The position numbers and the translations under genes were made by a program. 64,000 bases of DNA from Hyphomicrobiales bacterium (lineage in GTDB: Bacteria > Pseudomonadota > Alphaproteobacteria > Rhizobiales > Rhizobiaceae): NCBI GenBank assembly GCA_900472575.1, contig UCIV01000004.1:1-64000 (forward strand), written 5' to 3'. Numbering within the stretch: the stretch's first letter is position 1; each line of letters opens with the position of its first letter. The notes beneath the pieces are model-generated. The model searched no databases, was not told the origin of the DNA, and saw only the letters and a program-made list of their open reading frames with translations. Shown here piece after piece: positions 36,403 to 44,688 of this stretch.

Positions 36403-37154
36403 ACGCCGCCATCCTCAAGGGTAAACTGACCGGCGTCGGCACCGGCCCGGGCGACCCGGAACTGATGACGCTGAAGGCAGTGCGCGCCATAAACGAGGCC
36501 GATGTCGTCGCCTTCTTCTGCAAGAAGGGCTCGACCGGCAATGGCCGCACCATCGTCGAGGCGCATATCCGCCCCGGCACGATCGAATTGCCGCTGGTCT
36601 ATCCGGTAACAATCGAGACCCACAAGGACGAAGACGACTACAAGAACCCGATCAACGATTTCTTCGATCGCTCGGCCGAAGAGATCGCCTCCTATCTCGA
36701 TGCCGGCAAGAATGTTGCCGTGCTGAGCGAGGGCGATCCGCTTTTCTACGGTTCCTACATGCACCTGCATCTGCGGCTGAAGGATCTTTATCAGGCGGAC
36801 GTGATCGCAGGCGTTACCGCCATGTCCGGCTGCTGGTCGATGACCGGCCTGCCGCTGGTGCAGGGCGACGACATTTTAAGCGTGCTGCCCGGCACACTGT
36901 CGGAAGAAAAGCTCGCAGAACGGCTCGCGGTTACGGATGGCGCCGTGATTATGAAGGTTGGCCGTAACTTGCCGAAAATCCGCCGCGCCCTAGCATCGGT
37001 CGGAAAGCTTTCCGGCGCACTTTATGTCGAGCGCGGCACGATGGCGAACGGAGCGGCCGAGCGACTGGAAACGCGCGACGAAAGCCCGGCGCCCTATTTC
37101 TCCATCGTACTCGTTCCCGGCTGGACCACGAGACCGCAAGGGGAAAAGAAATGA
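36399..37154 (+). CDS. cobI: Precorrin-2 C20-methyltransferase
   Basis: SAM-dependent tetrapyrrole methylase adding the C-20 methyl group. The 251-residue product begins with the glycine-rich GVGTGPGDPELMTLKAV motif and has the SEGDPLFYGSYMHLH and GVTAMSGCWSMTGLPL blocks of CobI. It starts at GTG 36399, overlapping the cobH stop (GTGA), and overlaps cobJ by four bases. Confidence 0.95.
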   Translation: MNAAILKGKLTGVGTGPGDPELMTLKAVRAINEADVVAFFCKKGSTGNGRTIVEAHIRPGTIELPLVYPVTIETHKDEDDYKNPINDFFDRSAEEIASYLDAGKNVAVLSEGDPLFYGSYMHLHLRLKDLYQADVIAGVTAMSGCWSMTGLPLVQGDDILSVLPGTLSEEKLAERLAVTDGAVIMKVGRNLPKIRRALASVGKLSGALYVERGTMANGAAERLETRDESPAPYFSIVLVPGWTTRPQGEKK

Positions 37155-37915
37155 CCGGGTCGCTGACCGTTGTCGGCCTCGGCCCCGGCAATCCCGACCA
37201 GATGACCCAGGAGGCTCTCGCGGCAGTTACGGCATCCACCGACTTTTTCGGCTATTTCCCGTATATAGACCGGCTGAACCTCAGAGCAGACCAACGCCGC
37301 CACGCCTCGGACAACCGCGAAGAACTGACGCGCGCCAAAGCAGCGCTGGAAATGGCGGCCAAGGGCGGTAAGGTCTGCGTTGTTTCCGGCGGTGATCCGG
37401 GCGTGTTTGCCATGGCGGCCGCAGTTTGCGAAGCGATCGACGACGGCCCGGCCGAATGGCATGATATCGAGCTGTTCGTCGTGCCGGGTGTTACTGCGAT
37501 GCTTGCGGTTGCCGCCAAGGCCGGTGCACCGCTGGGCCATGATTTCTGCGCCATATCACTGTCGAATAACCTGAAACCCTGGGCGATCATCGAGAAACGT
37601 CTCGTGGCGGCTGCGAAGGCGGGCTTCGTCATGGCCTTCTACAATCCGATCAGCAAGGCGCGTCCGCACCAGCTGGGCGAGGCTTTCGACATTTTGCGCG
37701 CCCATCTGCCCGGCTCAGTGCCGGTGATCTTCGGCCGTGCAGCAGGCCGCCCCGACGAGGCGATCCGCATCGTGCCGCTCGAAGAAGCTGAAGGCGATAT
37801 GGCAGACATGGCGACCTGCGTGATCGTCGGCACGGCCGAGACGAGGCTTATCGAGCGGACTGGTCAGAGGCCGATTGTCTATTCGCCCCGTTTTCTGCGG
37901 GAGAGCTTCCAGTGA
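37151..37915 (+). CDS. cobJ: Precorrin-3B C17-methyltransferase
   Basis: Methylates C-17 with ring contraction to form precorrin-4. The 254-residue tetrapyrrole methylase has VVGLGPGNPDQMTQEAL at the N terminus, VSGGDPGVFAMAAAVCEAI, GVTAMLAVAAKAGAPLGHDF and the CobJ-typical MAFYNPISKARPHQL. Last gene of the rightward riboswitch operon; its 3' end overlaps convergent cobK by 37 bases. Confidence 0.95.
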   Translation: MTGSLTVVGLGPGNPDQMTQEALAAVTASTDFFGYFPYIDRLNLRADQRRHASDNREELTRAKAALEMAAKGGKVCVVSGGDPGVFAMAAAVCEAIDDGPAEWHDIELFVVPGVTAMLAVAAKAGAPLGHDFCAISLSNNLKPWAIIEKRLVAAAKAGFVMAFYNPISKARPHQLGEAFDILRAHLPGSVPVIFGRAAGRPDEAIRIVPLEEAEGDMADMATCVIVGTAETRLIERTGQRPIVYSPRFLRESFQ

Positions 37916-38646
37916 CGCACCATGCCGGCAAGCTCTTCGACGCTTCTGGCCGATGGCACATCCGGCAGACGGGGGCGTTCGATCAGCACGACCTCGATGC
38001 CCAGCCGTCGGGCAGCGCTGATCTTGCCGACGCTGGAGACACCGCCACTATTCTTCGAGACGATAAGATCGATTGCATGCTGTTCAAGCAGCTGGGTCTC
38101 GTCCCATTCGGAGAACGGACCGCGCGCGGTGATATAAGACACGTTCGGCAGCTTCAGCGGCGGATCGACTGGATCGACGCTGCGCACCAGATAGGAATGC
38201 TGCGGCATCACTTCGAAAGGCAGCAGTTCCTGCCGGCCGAGCGTCAGGAAAACCCGGCGCGGAGCAATGTCGAGGGCTTGGACGGCGGCCGCAATATCGG
38301 TGACCTCCTGCCAGTGATCGTCCTTCTGTCGCGACCATACCGGACGGCGCAAAGCGAGAATATCGACACCCGCCAGCGCCGCCGCCTCGGCAGCGTTGCG
38401 GGAAATGTTTGCCGCAAACGGATGCGTCGCGTCGATCAGCAGGTCCACGTTCTTTTCGCGAAGAAATGCGGCAAGCCCTCCGGCACCGCCGAAGCCGCCG
38501 ATGCGAACCGGCACGGGCTGTTCGGCCGGGGCCTTGGTGCGGCCGGCAAGCGAGAGCAGAATATCGTAATCGGGGCTCGTCGAAAGCTGGGCGGCGAGCG
38601 CCTTGGCTTCCGCCGTACCTCCCAGAATGAGGATGGAGTAGGTCAA
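37879..38646 (-). CDS. cobK: Precorrin-6A reductase
   Basis: NADPH-dependent reductase converting precorrin-6A to dihydro-precorrin-6. The 255-residue product begins with the nucleotide-binding ILILGGTAEAKALA and has DATHPFAANISRNA, TLGRQELLPF and VSKNSGGVSSVGKI typical of CobK. TTG 38646, five bases after AGGAGG on the minus strand, gives the family N terminus. The only gene of the mid-cluster on the minus strand, facing cobL across one base. Confidence 0.93.
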   Translation of the reverse strand: MTYSILILGGTAEAKALAAQLSTSPDYDILLSLAGRTKAPAEQPVPVRIGGFGGAGGLAAFLREKNVDLLIDATHPFAANISRNAAEAAALAGVDILALRRPVWSRQKDDHWQEVTDIAAAVQALDIAPRRVFLTLGRQELLPFEVMPQHSYLVRSVDPVDPPLKLPNVSYITARGPFSEWDETQLLEQHAIDLIVSKNSGGVSSVGKISAARRLGIEVVLIERPRLPDVPSARSVEELAGMVRHWKLSRRKRGE

Positions 38647-38647
38647 A

Positions 38648-39898
38648 TTGCCTCCTGAATCAGAGAAACAAGCTTTAAACCAAAGCCGCTGGCTGTCCAT
38701 TGTCGGGATCGGCGAGGATGGCGTGAAAGGGCTGGGCGAAAACGCCAGGGATGCGATCGCCTGCGCTTCGGTCGTCTTCGGCGGCAGACGGCATCTGGAG
38801 CTTGCAGCGCCGCTGGTAACCGGCGAGGCGCGGCCATGGCCGGTGCCGTTCGATGCAGCGATGCGCGATGTCGTGGCACTGAGAGGGCAAAAGGTTTGCG
38901 TGCTCGCCTCCGGCGATCCGTTCTTTTACGGCGCCGGCGTCACCCTGTCGCGTCACATCGGCTCCGATGAGTTTACCACCTACCCATCGCCTTCGGCATT
39001 CTCGCTGGCGGCTTCACGACTTGGCTGGCCACTACAGGATATCGAAACCGTTTCCCTGCACGGCCGCCCGATCGATCTGATCCGCCCGCTATTACATCCC
39101 GGCCGGCGGATCATCGCGTTGACCTCCGACGAAAAAGGCCCTCGGGAGCTGGCGGAACTGCTGACGGAAAGCGGGTTTGGTCGATCCGGAATGACAGTGC
39201 TTGAAGCGATGGGCGGTGAGGCCGAGACGATGCGCGCCGGCAAGGCCGCAGAATTCGCACTGCAGGATATCAATGTCCTCAATGTCGTGGCCATCGAGGT
39301 GGTTGCAAGTGCCGATGCGCGCATCCTGCCGCGTGGTTTCGGACTGGACGACGCGCTGTTCGAACACGATGGACAGATCACCAAGCGGGAAATCCGGGCG
39401 CTGACGCTGTCGGCGCTCAGCCCGCGGCCTGGTGAACTGCTCTGGGACATCGGCGCCGGTTCCGGTTCGATCGGCATAGAATGGATGCTGGCTGACCCGT
39501 CGATGCGAGCGATTGCCATCGAAGCTCATCCGGAACGCGCCGCGCGGATCAGGCGCAATGCATACCGTTTCGGCGTTCCGGGATTGGTTCTGGTCGAAGG
39601 AGAGGCGCCGTCCGCGCTGAACGATCTCCCGCAACCCGATACGATCTTCATCGGCGGCGGAGGCAGCGAACCAGGCGTCTTCGACGCAGCCTTAGAGGCA
39701 CTGAAGCCCGGCGGCAGGCTGGTTGCCAATGCCGTGACGCTGGAAATGGAAACCGTACTGCTGGCGGCACAAGCGAAACTCGGCGGCAACCTGATCCGAA
39801 TGGAAGTTTCACGCGCAGCACCGGTCGGCGCGATGCAGGGCTGGAAGCCGGCAATGCCGGTGACCCAATGGACATGGACAAAAGGAATGCAATCATGA
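38648..39898 (+). CDS. cobL: Precorrin-6Y C5,15-methyltransferase (decarboxylating), CbiE-CbiT fusion
   Basis: Bifunctional enzyme methylating C-5 and C-15 and decarboxylating the C-12 acetate. In the 416-residue product the N-terminal CbiE-like methylase (IVGIGEDGVKGLG, ASGDPFFYGAGVTL) is fused to a C-terminal CbiT-like Rossmann methyltransferase (LLWDIGAGSGSIGIEW, near residue 260). The only possible start is TTG 38648, because TAG lies three codons upstream; GGAG at 35-38 of that line (38635-38638) provides a Shine-Dalgarno inside cobK. Coupled to cobE by ATGA. Confidence 0.93.
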   Translation: MPPESEKQALNQSRWLSIVGIGEDGVKGLGENARDAIACASVVFGGRRHLELAAPLVTGEARPWPVPFDAAMRDVVALRGQKVCVLASGDPFFYGAGVTLSRHIGSDEFTTYPSPSAFSLAASRLGWPLQDIETVSLHGRPIDLIRPLLHPGRRIIALTSDEKGPRELAELLTESGFGRSGMTVLEAMGGEAETMRAGKAAEFALQDINVLNVVAIEVVASADARILPRGFGLDDALFEHDGQITKREIRALTLSALSPRPGELLWDIGAGSGSIGIEWMLADPSMRAIAIEAHPERAARIRRNAYRFGVPGLVLVEGEAPSALNDLPQPDTIFIGGGGSEPGVFDAALEALKPGGRLVANAVTLEMETVLLAAQAKLGGNLIRMEVSRAAPVGAMQGWKPAMPVTQWTWTKGMQS

Positions 39899-40281
39899 TC
39901 GTTGCCGGTCTCGGCTGCCGCAAGGGCAGCACGCGCGATGAGCTTCTATCGGCGCTCGATGCCGCCTGCATGGAAGCGAAAATTTCACGTGAATCCATCT
40001 CGGCGCTCGCAACCGGCGAGATCAAGCGGGAGGAAGCCGGCATTCTGCAATTGGCCGAGATGCTGGGCCTGCCGCTCCATATCGTGGCGGACGATGCCCT
40101 GATGGACGCAGAACCGCGAACGAAAACCGTGTCACGGCACAGCCTTGCGAAAACGCTGTCCTCCAGCCTTTCGGAGGGTGCCGCGCTGGCAGCTGCGGGC
40201 GAAAAATCAGAGATCATCGTGCCTAGGCTGATATCGCAGGGCGCCACCTGCGCGCTGGCAGAAATGAAAGAACAAGCATGA
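39895..40281 (+). CDS. cobE: CobE / CbiG C-terminal-domain protein
   Basis: A 128-residue protein equivalent to the C-terminal domain of CbiG. It is required in the aerobic pathway but of uncertain exact role, thought to assist handling of precorrin intermediates. It has [17 protein letters not shown] at the start, then [24 protein letters not shown] and a conserved Ser/His-rich tail ([12 protein letters not shown]). AAAGGA precedes ATG 39895, which overlaps the cobL stop; it overlaps cobM by four bases. Confidence 0.9.
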   Translation: MIVAGLGCRKGSTRDELLSALDAACMEAKISRESISALATGEIKREEAGILQLAEMLGLPLHIVADDALMDAEPRTKTVSRHSLAKTLSSSLSEGAALAAAGEKSEIIVPRLISQGATCALAEMKEQA

Positions 40282-41075
40282 CCGTCCATTTCATCGGTGC
40301 AGGTCCGGGTGCAGCAGACCTGATCACCGTGCGCGGTCGTGATATTCTCGCCCGCGCGCCGGTCTGCCTTTATGCCGGCTCGATCATGCCCAAGGAACTG
40401 CTCGACTGGTGCCCGAAAGATGCGCGGATCGTCGATACCGGCTCATTGTCGTTGGACGAGATCGAAGCCGAATATGTTGCCGCCCACAAGGCGGGCAAGG
40501 ACGTCGCGCGGCTGCATTCCGGCGATCTCTCCGTCTGGAGCGCGGTCGCCGAACAAATCCGTCGGCTGGAAAAACACGGTATCGATTATACGCTGACGCC
40601 GGGCGTGCCCTCCTTCGCCGCAGCAGCGGCAGCACTGAAGCGTGAACTCACCATCCCGGAAGTGGCCCAGAGCCTCGTACTCACCCGCGTTTCCGGCCGC
40701 GCGTCGAAAATGCCGGAAGGCGAAACACTGAAGGCCTTTGGAGCGACAGGCGCAACGCTGGCGATCCATCTCGCCATCCATGCACTGGAAAAAATCGTCG
40801 AGGAACTGACGCCGCTTTATGGCGCAGATTGCCCGGTGGCAATTGTCGTACGCGCCTCCTGGCCGGAAGAGCGGATCATCCGCGGAACGCTCGCCGATAT
40901 CGAGGCGAAACTGGCGGAAGAGCCGGCCGAACGCACGGCACTGATCTTTATCGGCAAAGGCCTGGGCGCGTCCGATTTTGTCGAGAGCCAGCTATACAAT
41001 GCCGACTATGTAAGGCGTTTTCGCCCCGGCTGGGATCAGTTCAGCAAGGATCACGCCGATAAGGGTTCGGAATGA
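40278..41075 (+). CDS. cobM: Precorrin-4 C11-methyltransferase
   Basis: SAM-dependent methylase acting at C-11 to form precorrin-5. The 265-residue product has [45 protein letters not shown] and [16 protein letters not shown], the CobM/CbiF pattern. Last gene of the cobL-cobE-cobM unit; its end overlaps the convergent cbiD end by 25 bases. Confidence 0.95.
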   Translation: MTVHFIGAGPGAADLITVRGRDILARAPVCLYAGSIMPKELLDWCPKDARIVDTGSLSLDEIEAEYVAAHKAGKDVARLHSGDLSVWSAVAEQIRRLEKHGIDYTLTPGVPSFAAAAAALKRELTIPEVAQSLVLTRVSGRASKMPEGETLKAFGATGATLAIHLAIHALEKIVEELTPLYGADCPVAIVVRASWPEERIIRGTLADIEAKLAEEPAERTALIFIGKGLGASDFVESQLYNADYVRRFRPGWDQFSKDHADKGSE

Positions 41076-42172
41076 TCGGAGGGCGTGAACTCCGTCTTGC
41101 CGACAAGCTGGCCTTGTCGATTGAAGACCAGGATTTCCAGAGCGATATCTGGCGTATGCAGTGCCTTGGCCGCCGTTTTCCAGGCGAGTGCAGCGATGCG
41201 GTTGCCAAGCGGAAGCCCTATGTCATCGGCGAGCTGGAAGGCGTGCGACACGGTATTGGCCGCGGTAATTCGCGCCACGAGATCGGCCTCCGCGCCGGCT
41301 TCGGCCGCAACCTTGGCCAGAGCCTCGAGATCGGCAAGCCCGCGTTTGGAATGCACATCGAGCATGCCTTGAGAAAGCTTGGTCATCTTGGCGACGCCGC
41401 CGGCAATCGTCACCTTCGGCACCGGATGGCTGCGAAGATATTTCAGCATGCCGCCGACGAAATCGCCCATGTCGATCAGCGCGATCTCCGACAGGCCATG
41501 ATGGGCCTGCGCCGCCTTTTCGGACACATTGCCGGTGGCGCCGGAAATGTGATCAAGCCCTGCGGCGCGCGCCACATCGATGCCACGCCAGATGGAATGA
41601 ATCCAGGAAGCGCAGGAAAACGGGATGACGATGCCGGTTGTACCGAGAATCGATATGCCGCCAAGGATTCCAAGTCTACCGTTGAGGGTGCGCTCGGCGA
41701 TCTTCTCGCCATCGGCAACGGAAATCTCGACCTCGAAATCCCGCTCGCCATGGCAAACCTCGGAAATAGCCTGGGCGATCATCTTGCGCGGAACCGGGTT
41801 GATAGATGGCTCACCGGGCGGCAGCGGCAGGCCAAGTCGTGTCACGGTGCCGACGCCCGGTCCCGCCTTGAAGGTAATGCCGGAGCCGGGCAATCCACGG
41901 CGCATGGTGCTCATGATCAGCGCGCCATGGGTGACATCGGGATCGTCGCCGGCATCCTTGACGATACCAGCCTTGGCAAATCCGCTGCCCTTCTCTTCCA
42001 TAGCAAGAGCGAAGGCCGGGCGTTGGCCACCGGGCAATGTCACTTCGACCAAGGCGGGAAATTCGCCAGTCATCAACGCAAGACAGGCGGCCTTACTGGC
42101 TGCCGCCGCACAGGTGCCCGTCGTCCATCCACGACGCAGGTTCTTGCTTTCTGTTTCAATGGCCGCTTCCAT
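41051..42172 (-). CDS. cbiD: Cobalt-precorrin-5B C1-methyltransferase
   Basis: SAM-dependent methyltransferase acting at C-1, known best from the anaerobic pathway. The 373-residue product has the CbiD opening [18 protein letters not shown], then [20 protein letters not shown] ([14 protein letters not shown]), [13 protein letters not shown] ([14 protein letters not shown]) and LGDFVGG-like ([14 protein letters not shown]) blocks. It sits where aerobic clusters usually carry cobF. ATG 42172 is chosen by similarity; the frame is open to 42412 without family content and the SD is weak. Divergent from cobA across 47 bases. Confidence 0.92.
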   Translation of the reverse strand: MEAAIETESKNLRRGWTTGTCAAAASKAACLALMTGEFPALVEVTLPGGQRPAFALAMEEKGSGFAKAGIVKDAGDDPDVTHGALIMSTMRRGLPGSGITFKAGPGVGTVTRLGLPLPPGEPSINPVPRKMIAQAISEVCHGERDFEVEISVADGEKIAERTLNGRLGILGGISILGTTGIVIPFSCASWIHSIWRGIDVARAAGLDHISGATGNVSEKAAQAHHGLSEIALIDMGDFVGGMLKYLRSHPVPKVTIAGGVAKMTKLSQGMLDVHSKRGLADLEALAKVAAEAGAEADLVARITAANTVSHAFQLADDIGLPLGNRIAALAWKTAAKALHTPDIALEILVFNRQGQLVGKTEFTPSDHSEPLSA

Positions 42173-42219
42173 GGCCGTTTCTATAACCCGGCCGCCACCG
42201 GCCGGCAAAAGGTTTGAAT

Positions 42220-43023
42220 ATGTCCGTGAATGAGTTGTTGGAAACGATCGTCGATGCCCCCGAATTTGCCCCGGGCCACGTATGGCTGGGTGGTGCCGGA
42301 CCGGGTCATCCACGTTATCTGACGCTGGAAGTGGCTGATGCGCTGAAAAAGGCGGATGTGATCGTGCATGATGCGCTGGTTTCTGACGGCGTGCTGGCGC
42401 TGGCGACGACAAAAGACCTGATCTTCGTCGGCAAGCGTGGCGGCAAGCCTTCCGTCGCGCAGGACGATATCACGGCCAAACTGATCGAACTGGCAAAGGC
42501 GGGAAAGCGCGTCTTGCGGCTGAAGGGCGGCGATCCCTTCATCTTCGGTCGTGGTGGCGAGGAAGCTGAAGCGCTGGTGAAGGAAAACATTCCCTTTCGC
42601 GTGCTGCCCGGCATGACATCCGCATTGGCGGCGCTCGCCTCCGCCAACATTCCCGCTACCATGCGCGGCATCAGCCGCTCGATCACGCTGGCAACCGGCC
42701 ATGCCGCCGGAACACCCGGGGATCTCGACTGGAAGGCGCTTGCAAAAACCGGCGAGCCCATCGTCGTTTATATGGGCGTCAGCACGATCGGCACGATTGC
42801 CCGACTGCTGATGGAAGGCGGCCTTGCCGCCGACACGCCCGTTGCCGTGCTGATGGCCGCAACGACGCCGGACGAACGCTCGATGACGGCAACACTTGCC
42901 ACTGTCGAGGAAGAAGTCCAGCGCCAGAATTTTGCCGCTCCAGCACTGATCGTCATCGGCAGGATCGTTTCCATGCAGGCTGCCCTATCCGGGCAGGCCG
43001 TTCTTTCGGGCAAGAATCCATGA
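42220..43023 (+). CDS. cobA: Uroporphyrinogen-III C-methyltransferase
   Basis: Methylates uroporphyrinogen III at C-2 and C-7 to give precorrin-2, the entry to B12 and sirohaem. The 267-residue single-domain SUMT has GAGPGHPRYLTLEVADAL, FVGKRGGKPS, RLKGGDPFIFGRGGEE and LPGMTSALAALASANIP. ATG 42220 is seven bases after AAAAGG; a TTG two codons upstream is less likely. No CysG-type dehydrogenase domain is attached. Coupled to cobB by ATGA. Confidence 0.95.
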   Translation: MSVNELLETIVDAPEFAPGHVWLGGAGPGHPRYLTLEVADALKKADVIVHDALVSDGVLALATTKDLIFVGKRGGKPSVAQDDITAKLIELAKAGKRVLRLKGGDPFIFGRGGEEAEALVKENIPFRVLPGMTSALAALASANIPATMRGISRSITLATGHAAGTPGDLDWKALAKTGEPIVVYMGVSTIGTIARLLMEGGLAADTPVAVLMAATTPDERSMTATLATVEEEVQRQNFAAPALIVIGRIVSMQAALSGQAVLSGKNP

Positions 43024-44333
43024 TCGCCCGCGCGCTCATCATCGGCGCACCCCGCTCCGGCTCCGGCAAGACAAGCGTCACGATCGGCCTGCTGAGGGCG
43101 TTCCAACGGCGCGGCGTGAAAGTTCGCGGCATCAAGACCGGGCCGGATTATATCGACCCCGGTTTTCACGAGGCGGCGACCCGCCTGCCCGGCCTCAATC
43201 TCGACAGCTGGGCGATGGCGCCCGATCTTTTGCGCCATCTGGCGCGTGAACAGGCGGATGATGCCGAGCTGATACTGATCGAAAGTGCCATGGGCCTGTT
43301 CGACGGCATCGTGACCGAACCCAATCGTTCCGGCGCCGCATCCGATCTGGCCCGGCTTTTCGGCCTGCCTGTGCTTCTGGTACTCGACGTTTCCGGCCAG
43401 AGCCAGACAGCGGCGGCAATCGCCTGCGGTTTCATGCATTACGACCCAAATGTGAAGATGGCCGCCTGCGTGCTGAACAGGGCCGGCAGCGAGCGACACA
43501 AGAAGCTTTCCGGCGATGCGATCGAGGCACTTGGCATGCCGGTTGTCGGCACGGTGCTGCGTGATCCGACGCTGACACTGCCGGAACGCCATCTCGGTCT
43601 CGTCCAGGCGAGCGAACACCCGGAAATGGATGCCCACATCGATCGTCTGGCCGATGCTATGGAGCGCTCGCTTGATCTCGATGCGATTTTTGCCGCCGCA
43701 AAACCATTCGATATACCGTCAGGTTCAACCGAAAAGGCGCTTCCACCACCGGGCCAGCGGATTGCGCTTGCCGAGGACGCAGCCTTCACCTTCCTCTACC
43801 CACATATCAAGCGGCAATGGCGCGCCATGGGGGCGGAGATCATCACCTTTTCGCCGCTTGCCGACGAAGCGCCGCCAGCCGATTGCGACATCTGCTGGCT
43901 GCCGGGCGGTTATCCCGAGCTGCATGCCCGCCGGCTGGCAACAGCCCACAATTTCAAGGCGGGTTTGAAAAGCTTCGCGGAAACAAAACCCGTTCACGGC
44001 GAATGTGGTGGCTACATGGTTCTCGGCGAGGCGCTGGAGGATGCCGACGGGGTGACCCACGCCATGACCGGGCTTCTCTCCCATGCCACGAGCTTTGCAA
44101 AGCGCAAGATGAATCTCGGCTACCGCCAGGCACGCCTGCTGGGCCACTCTGCGATCGGTTCGGCCAACGACCTGATCCGTGGCCATGAATTCCATTACGC
44201 ACGCGTGATCGATGCTGGAAACGACCAACCTCTCGCCATGATTGCAGACGGCCGCGGCGTCGAAATAGGCCCATCGGGTGGAAAACGAGGTCGTGTGACC
44301 GGCGCATTTTTCCATGCAATAGCGCGCGATTGA
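43020..44333 (+). CDS. cobB: Cobyrinic/hydrogenobyrinic acid a,c-diamide synthase
   Basis: ATP- and glutamine-dependent amidation of side chains a and c before cobalt insertion. The 437-residue product has the N-terminal P-loop GAPRSGSGKTSVTIGLL (residues ~8-24) and a C-terminal glutamine amidotransferase domain with the nucleophile Cys in VHGECGGYMVLGE and a His in the HEFHYARV region. It closes the cob cluster; a modest stem-loop at 44344-44360 follows. Confidence 0.95.
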   Translation: MIARALIIGAPRSGSGKTSVTIGLLRAFQRRGVKVRGIKTGPDYIDPGFHEAATRLPGLNLDSWAMAPDLLRHLAREQADDAELILIESAMGLFDGIVTEPNRSGAASDLARLFGLPVLLVLDVSGQSQTAAAIACGFMHYDPNVKMAACVLNRAGSERHKKLSGDAIEALGMPVVGTVLRDPTLTLPERHLGLVQASEHPEMDAHIDRLADAMERSLDLDAIFAAAKPFDIPSGSTEKALPPPGQRIALAEDAAFTFLYPHIKRQWRAMGAEIITFSPLADEAPPADCDICWLPGGYPELHARRLATAHNFKAGLKSFAETKPVHGECGGYMVLGEALEDADGVTHAMTGLLSHATSFAKRKMNLGYRQARLLGHSAIGSANDLIRGHEFHYARVIDAGNDQPLAMIADGRGVEIGPSGGKRGRVTGAFFHAIARD

Positions 44334-44343
44334 GCCTATTGGG

Positions 44344-44364
44344 CACCTGCCTGACAGGTGTCGA
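44344..44364 (+). terminator. Possible terminator of cobA-cobB
   Basis: A 6-bp stem cacctg/caggtg with loop cctga, followed by tcgaatttt. The stem is short and the T-run interrupted, so this is a weak candidate. Confidence 0.4.
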
Positions 44365-44688
44365 ATTTTCGCAACCCATGGGAGGTTGCCAAATGTGTCG
44401 CATCAAAGGCACTTAATGTCGTAGCGAAGGCTCACCCGCGCGACACCGCGCCCTTACCATTCATCAAGCCTCAACGGGCCTTCGATCACAGAGCAGATTT
44501 TCCCGAGGCAGATAAGCTCACGCAGATGAGCGGGAGACTGCAGAAGAAAGGAAGTTATGTCGGCGGCAACCGAACCATTTCCCACGATCGACAGCATGAA
44601 ACACGCCCCTCCACGGAAGAGGAAACCGGACGACGGGGTGTCGATGACAAGAACAGAAATCTGCATCGGATAAAGGGGAACAAGGGAA
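44365..44688. other. Intergenic region before the first oligopeptide transporter operon
   Basis: About 320 bases without a full-size gene. It holds a very short SD-preceded ORF near 44394 (seven codons, MCRIKGT) and the better 38-codon ORF at 44557-44673, listed separately. I see no clear promoter hexamers. Confidence 0.3.
44557..44673 (+). CDS. Candidate 38-residue small protein upstream of the peptide transporter
   Basis: ATG 44557 is preceded by AAAGGAAG at 44548-44554, and the frame runs 38 codons (MSAATEPFPTIDSMKHAPP ... ICIG) to TAA 44671-44673, ending 15 bases before the binding-protein gene. The product is basic and without a signal peptide. It could be a leader or a chance ORF; nothing about the sequence is recognisable. 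Confidence 0.3.
   Translation: MSAATEPFPTIDSMKHAPPRKRKPDDGVSMTRTEICIG

Noticed and set aside
44394..44417. Seven-codon ORF MCRIKGT with an SD upstream of the peptide transporter
   Set aside because: Too short and distant from the next gene to support; probably chance.
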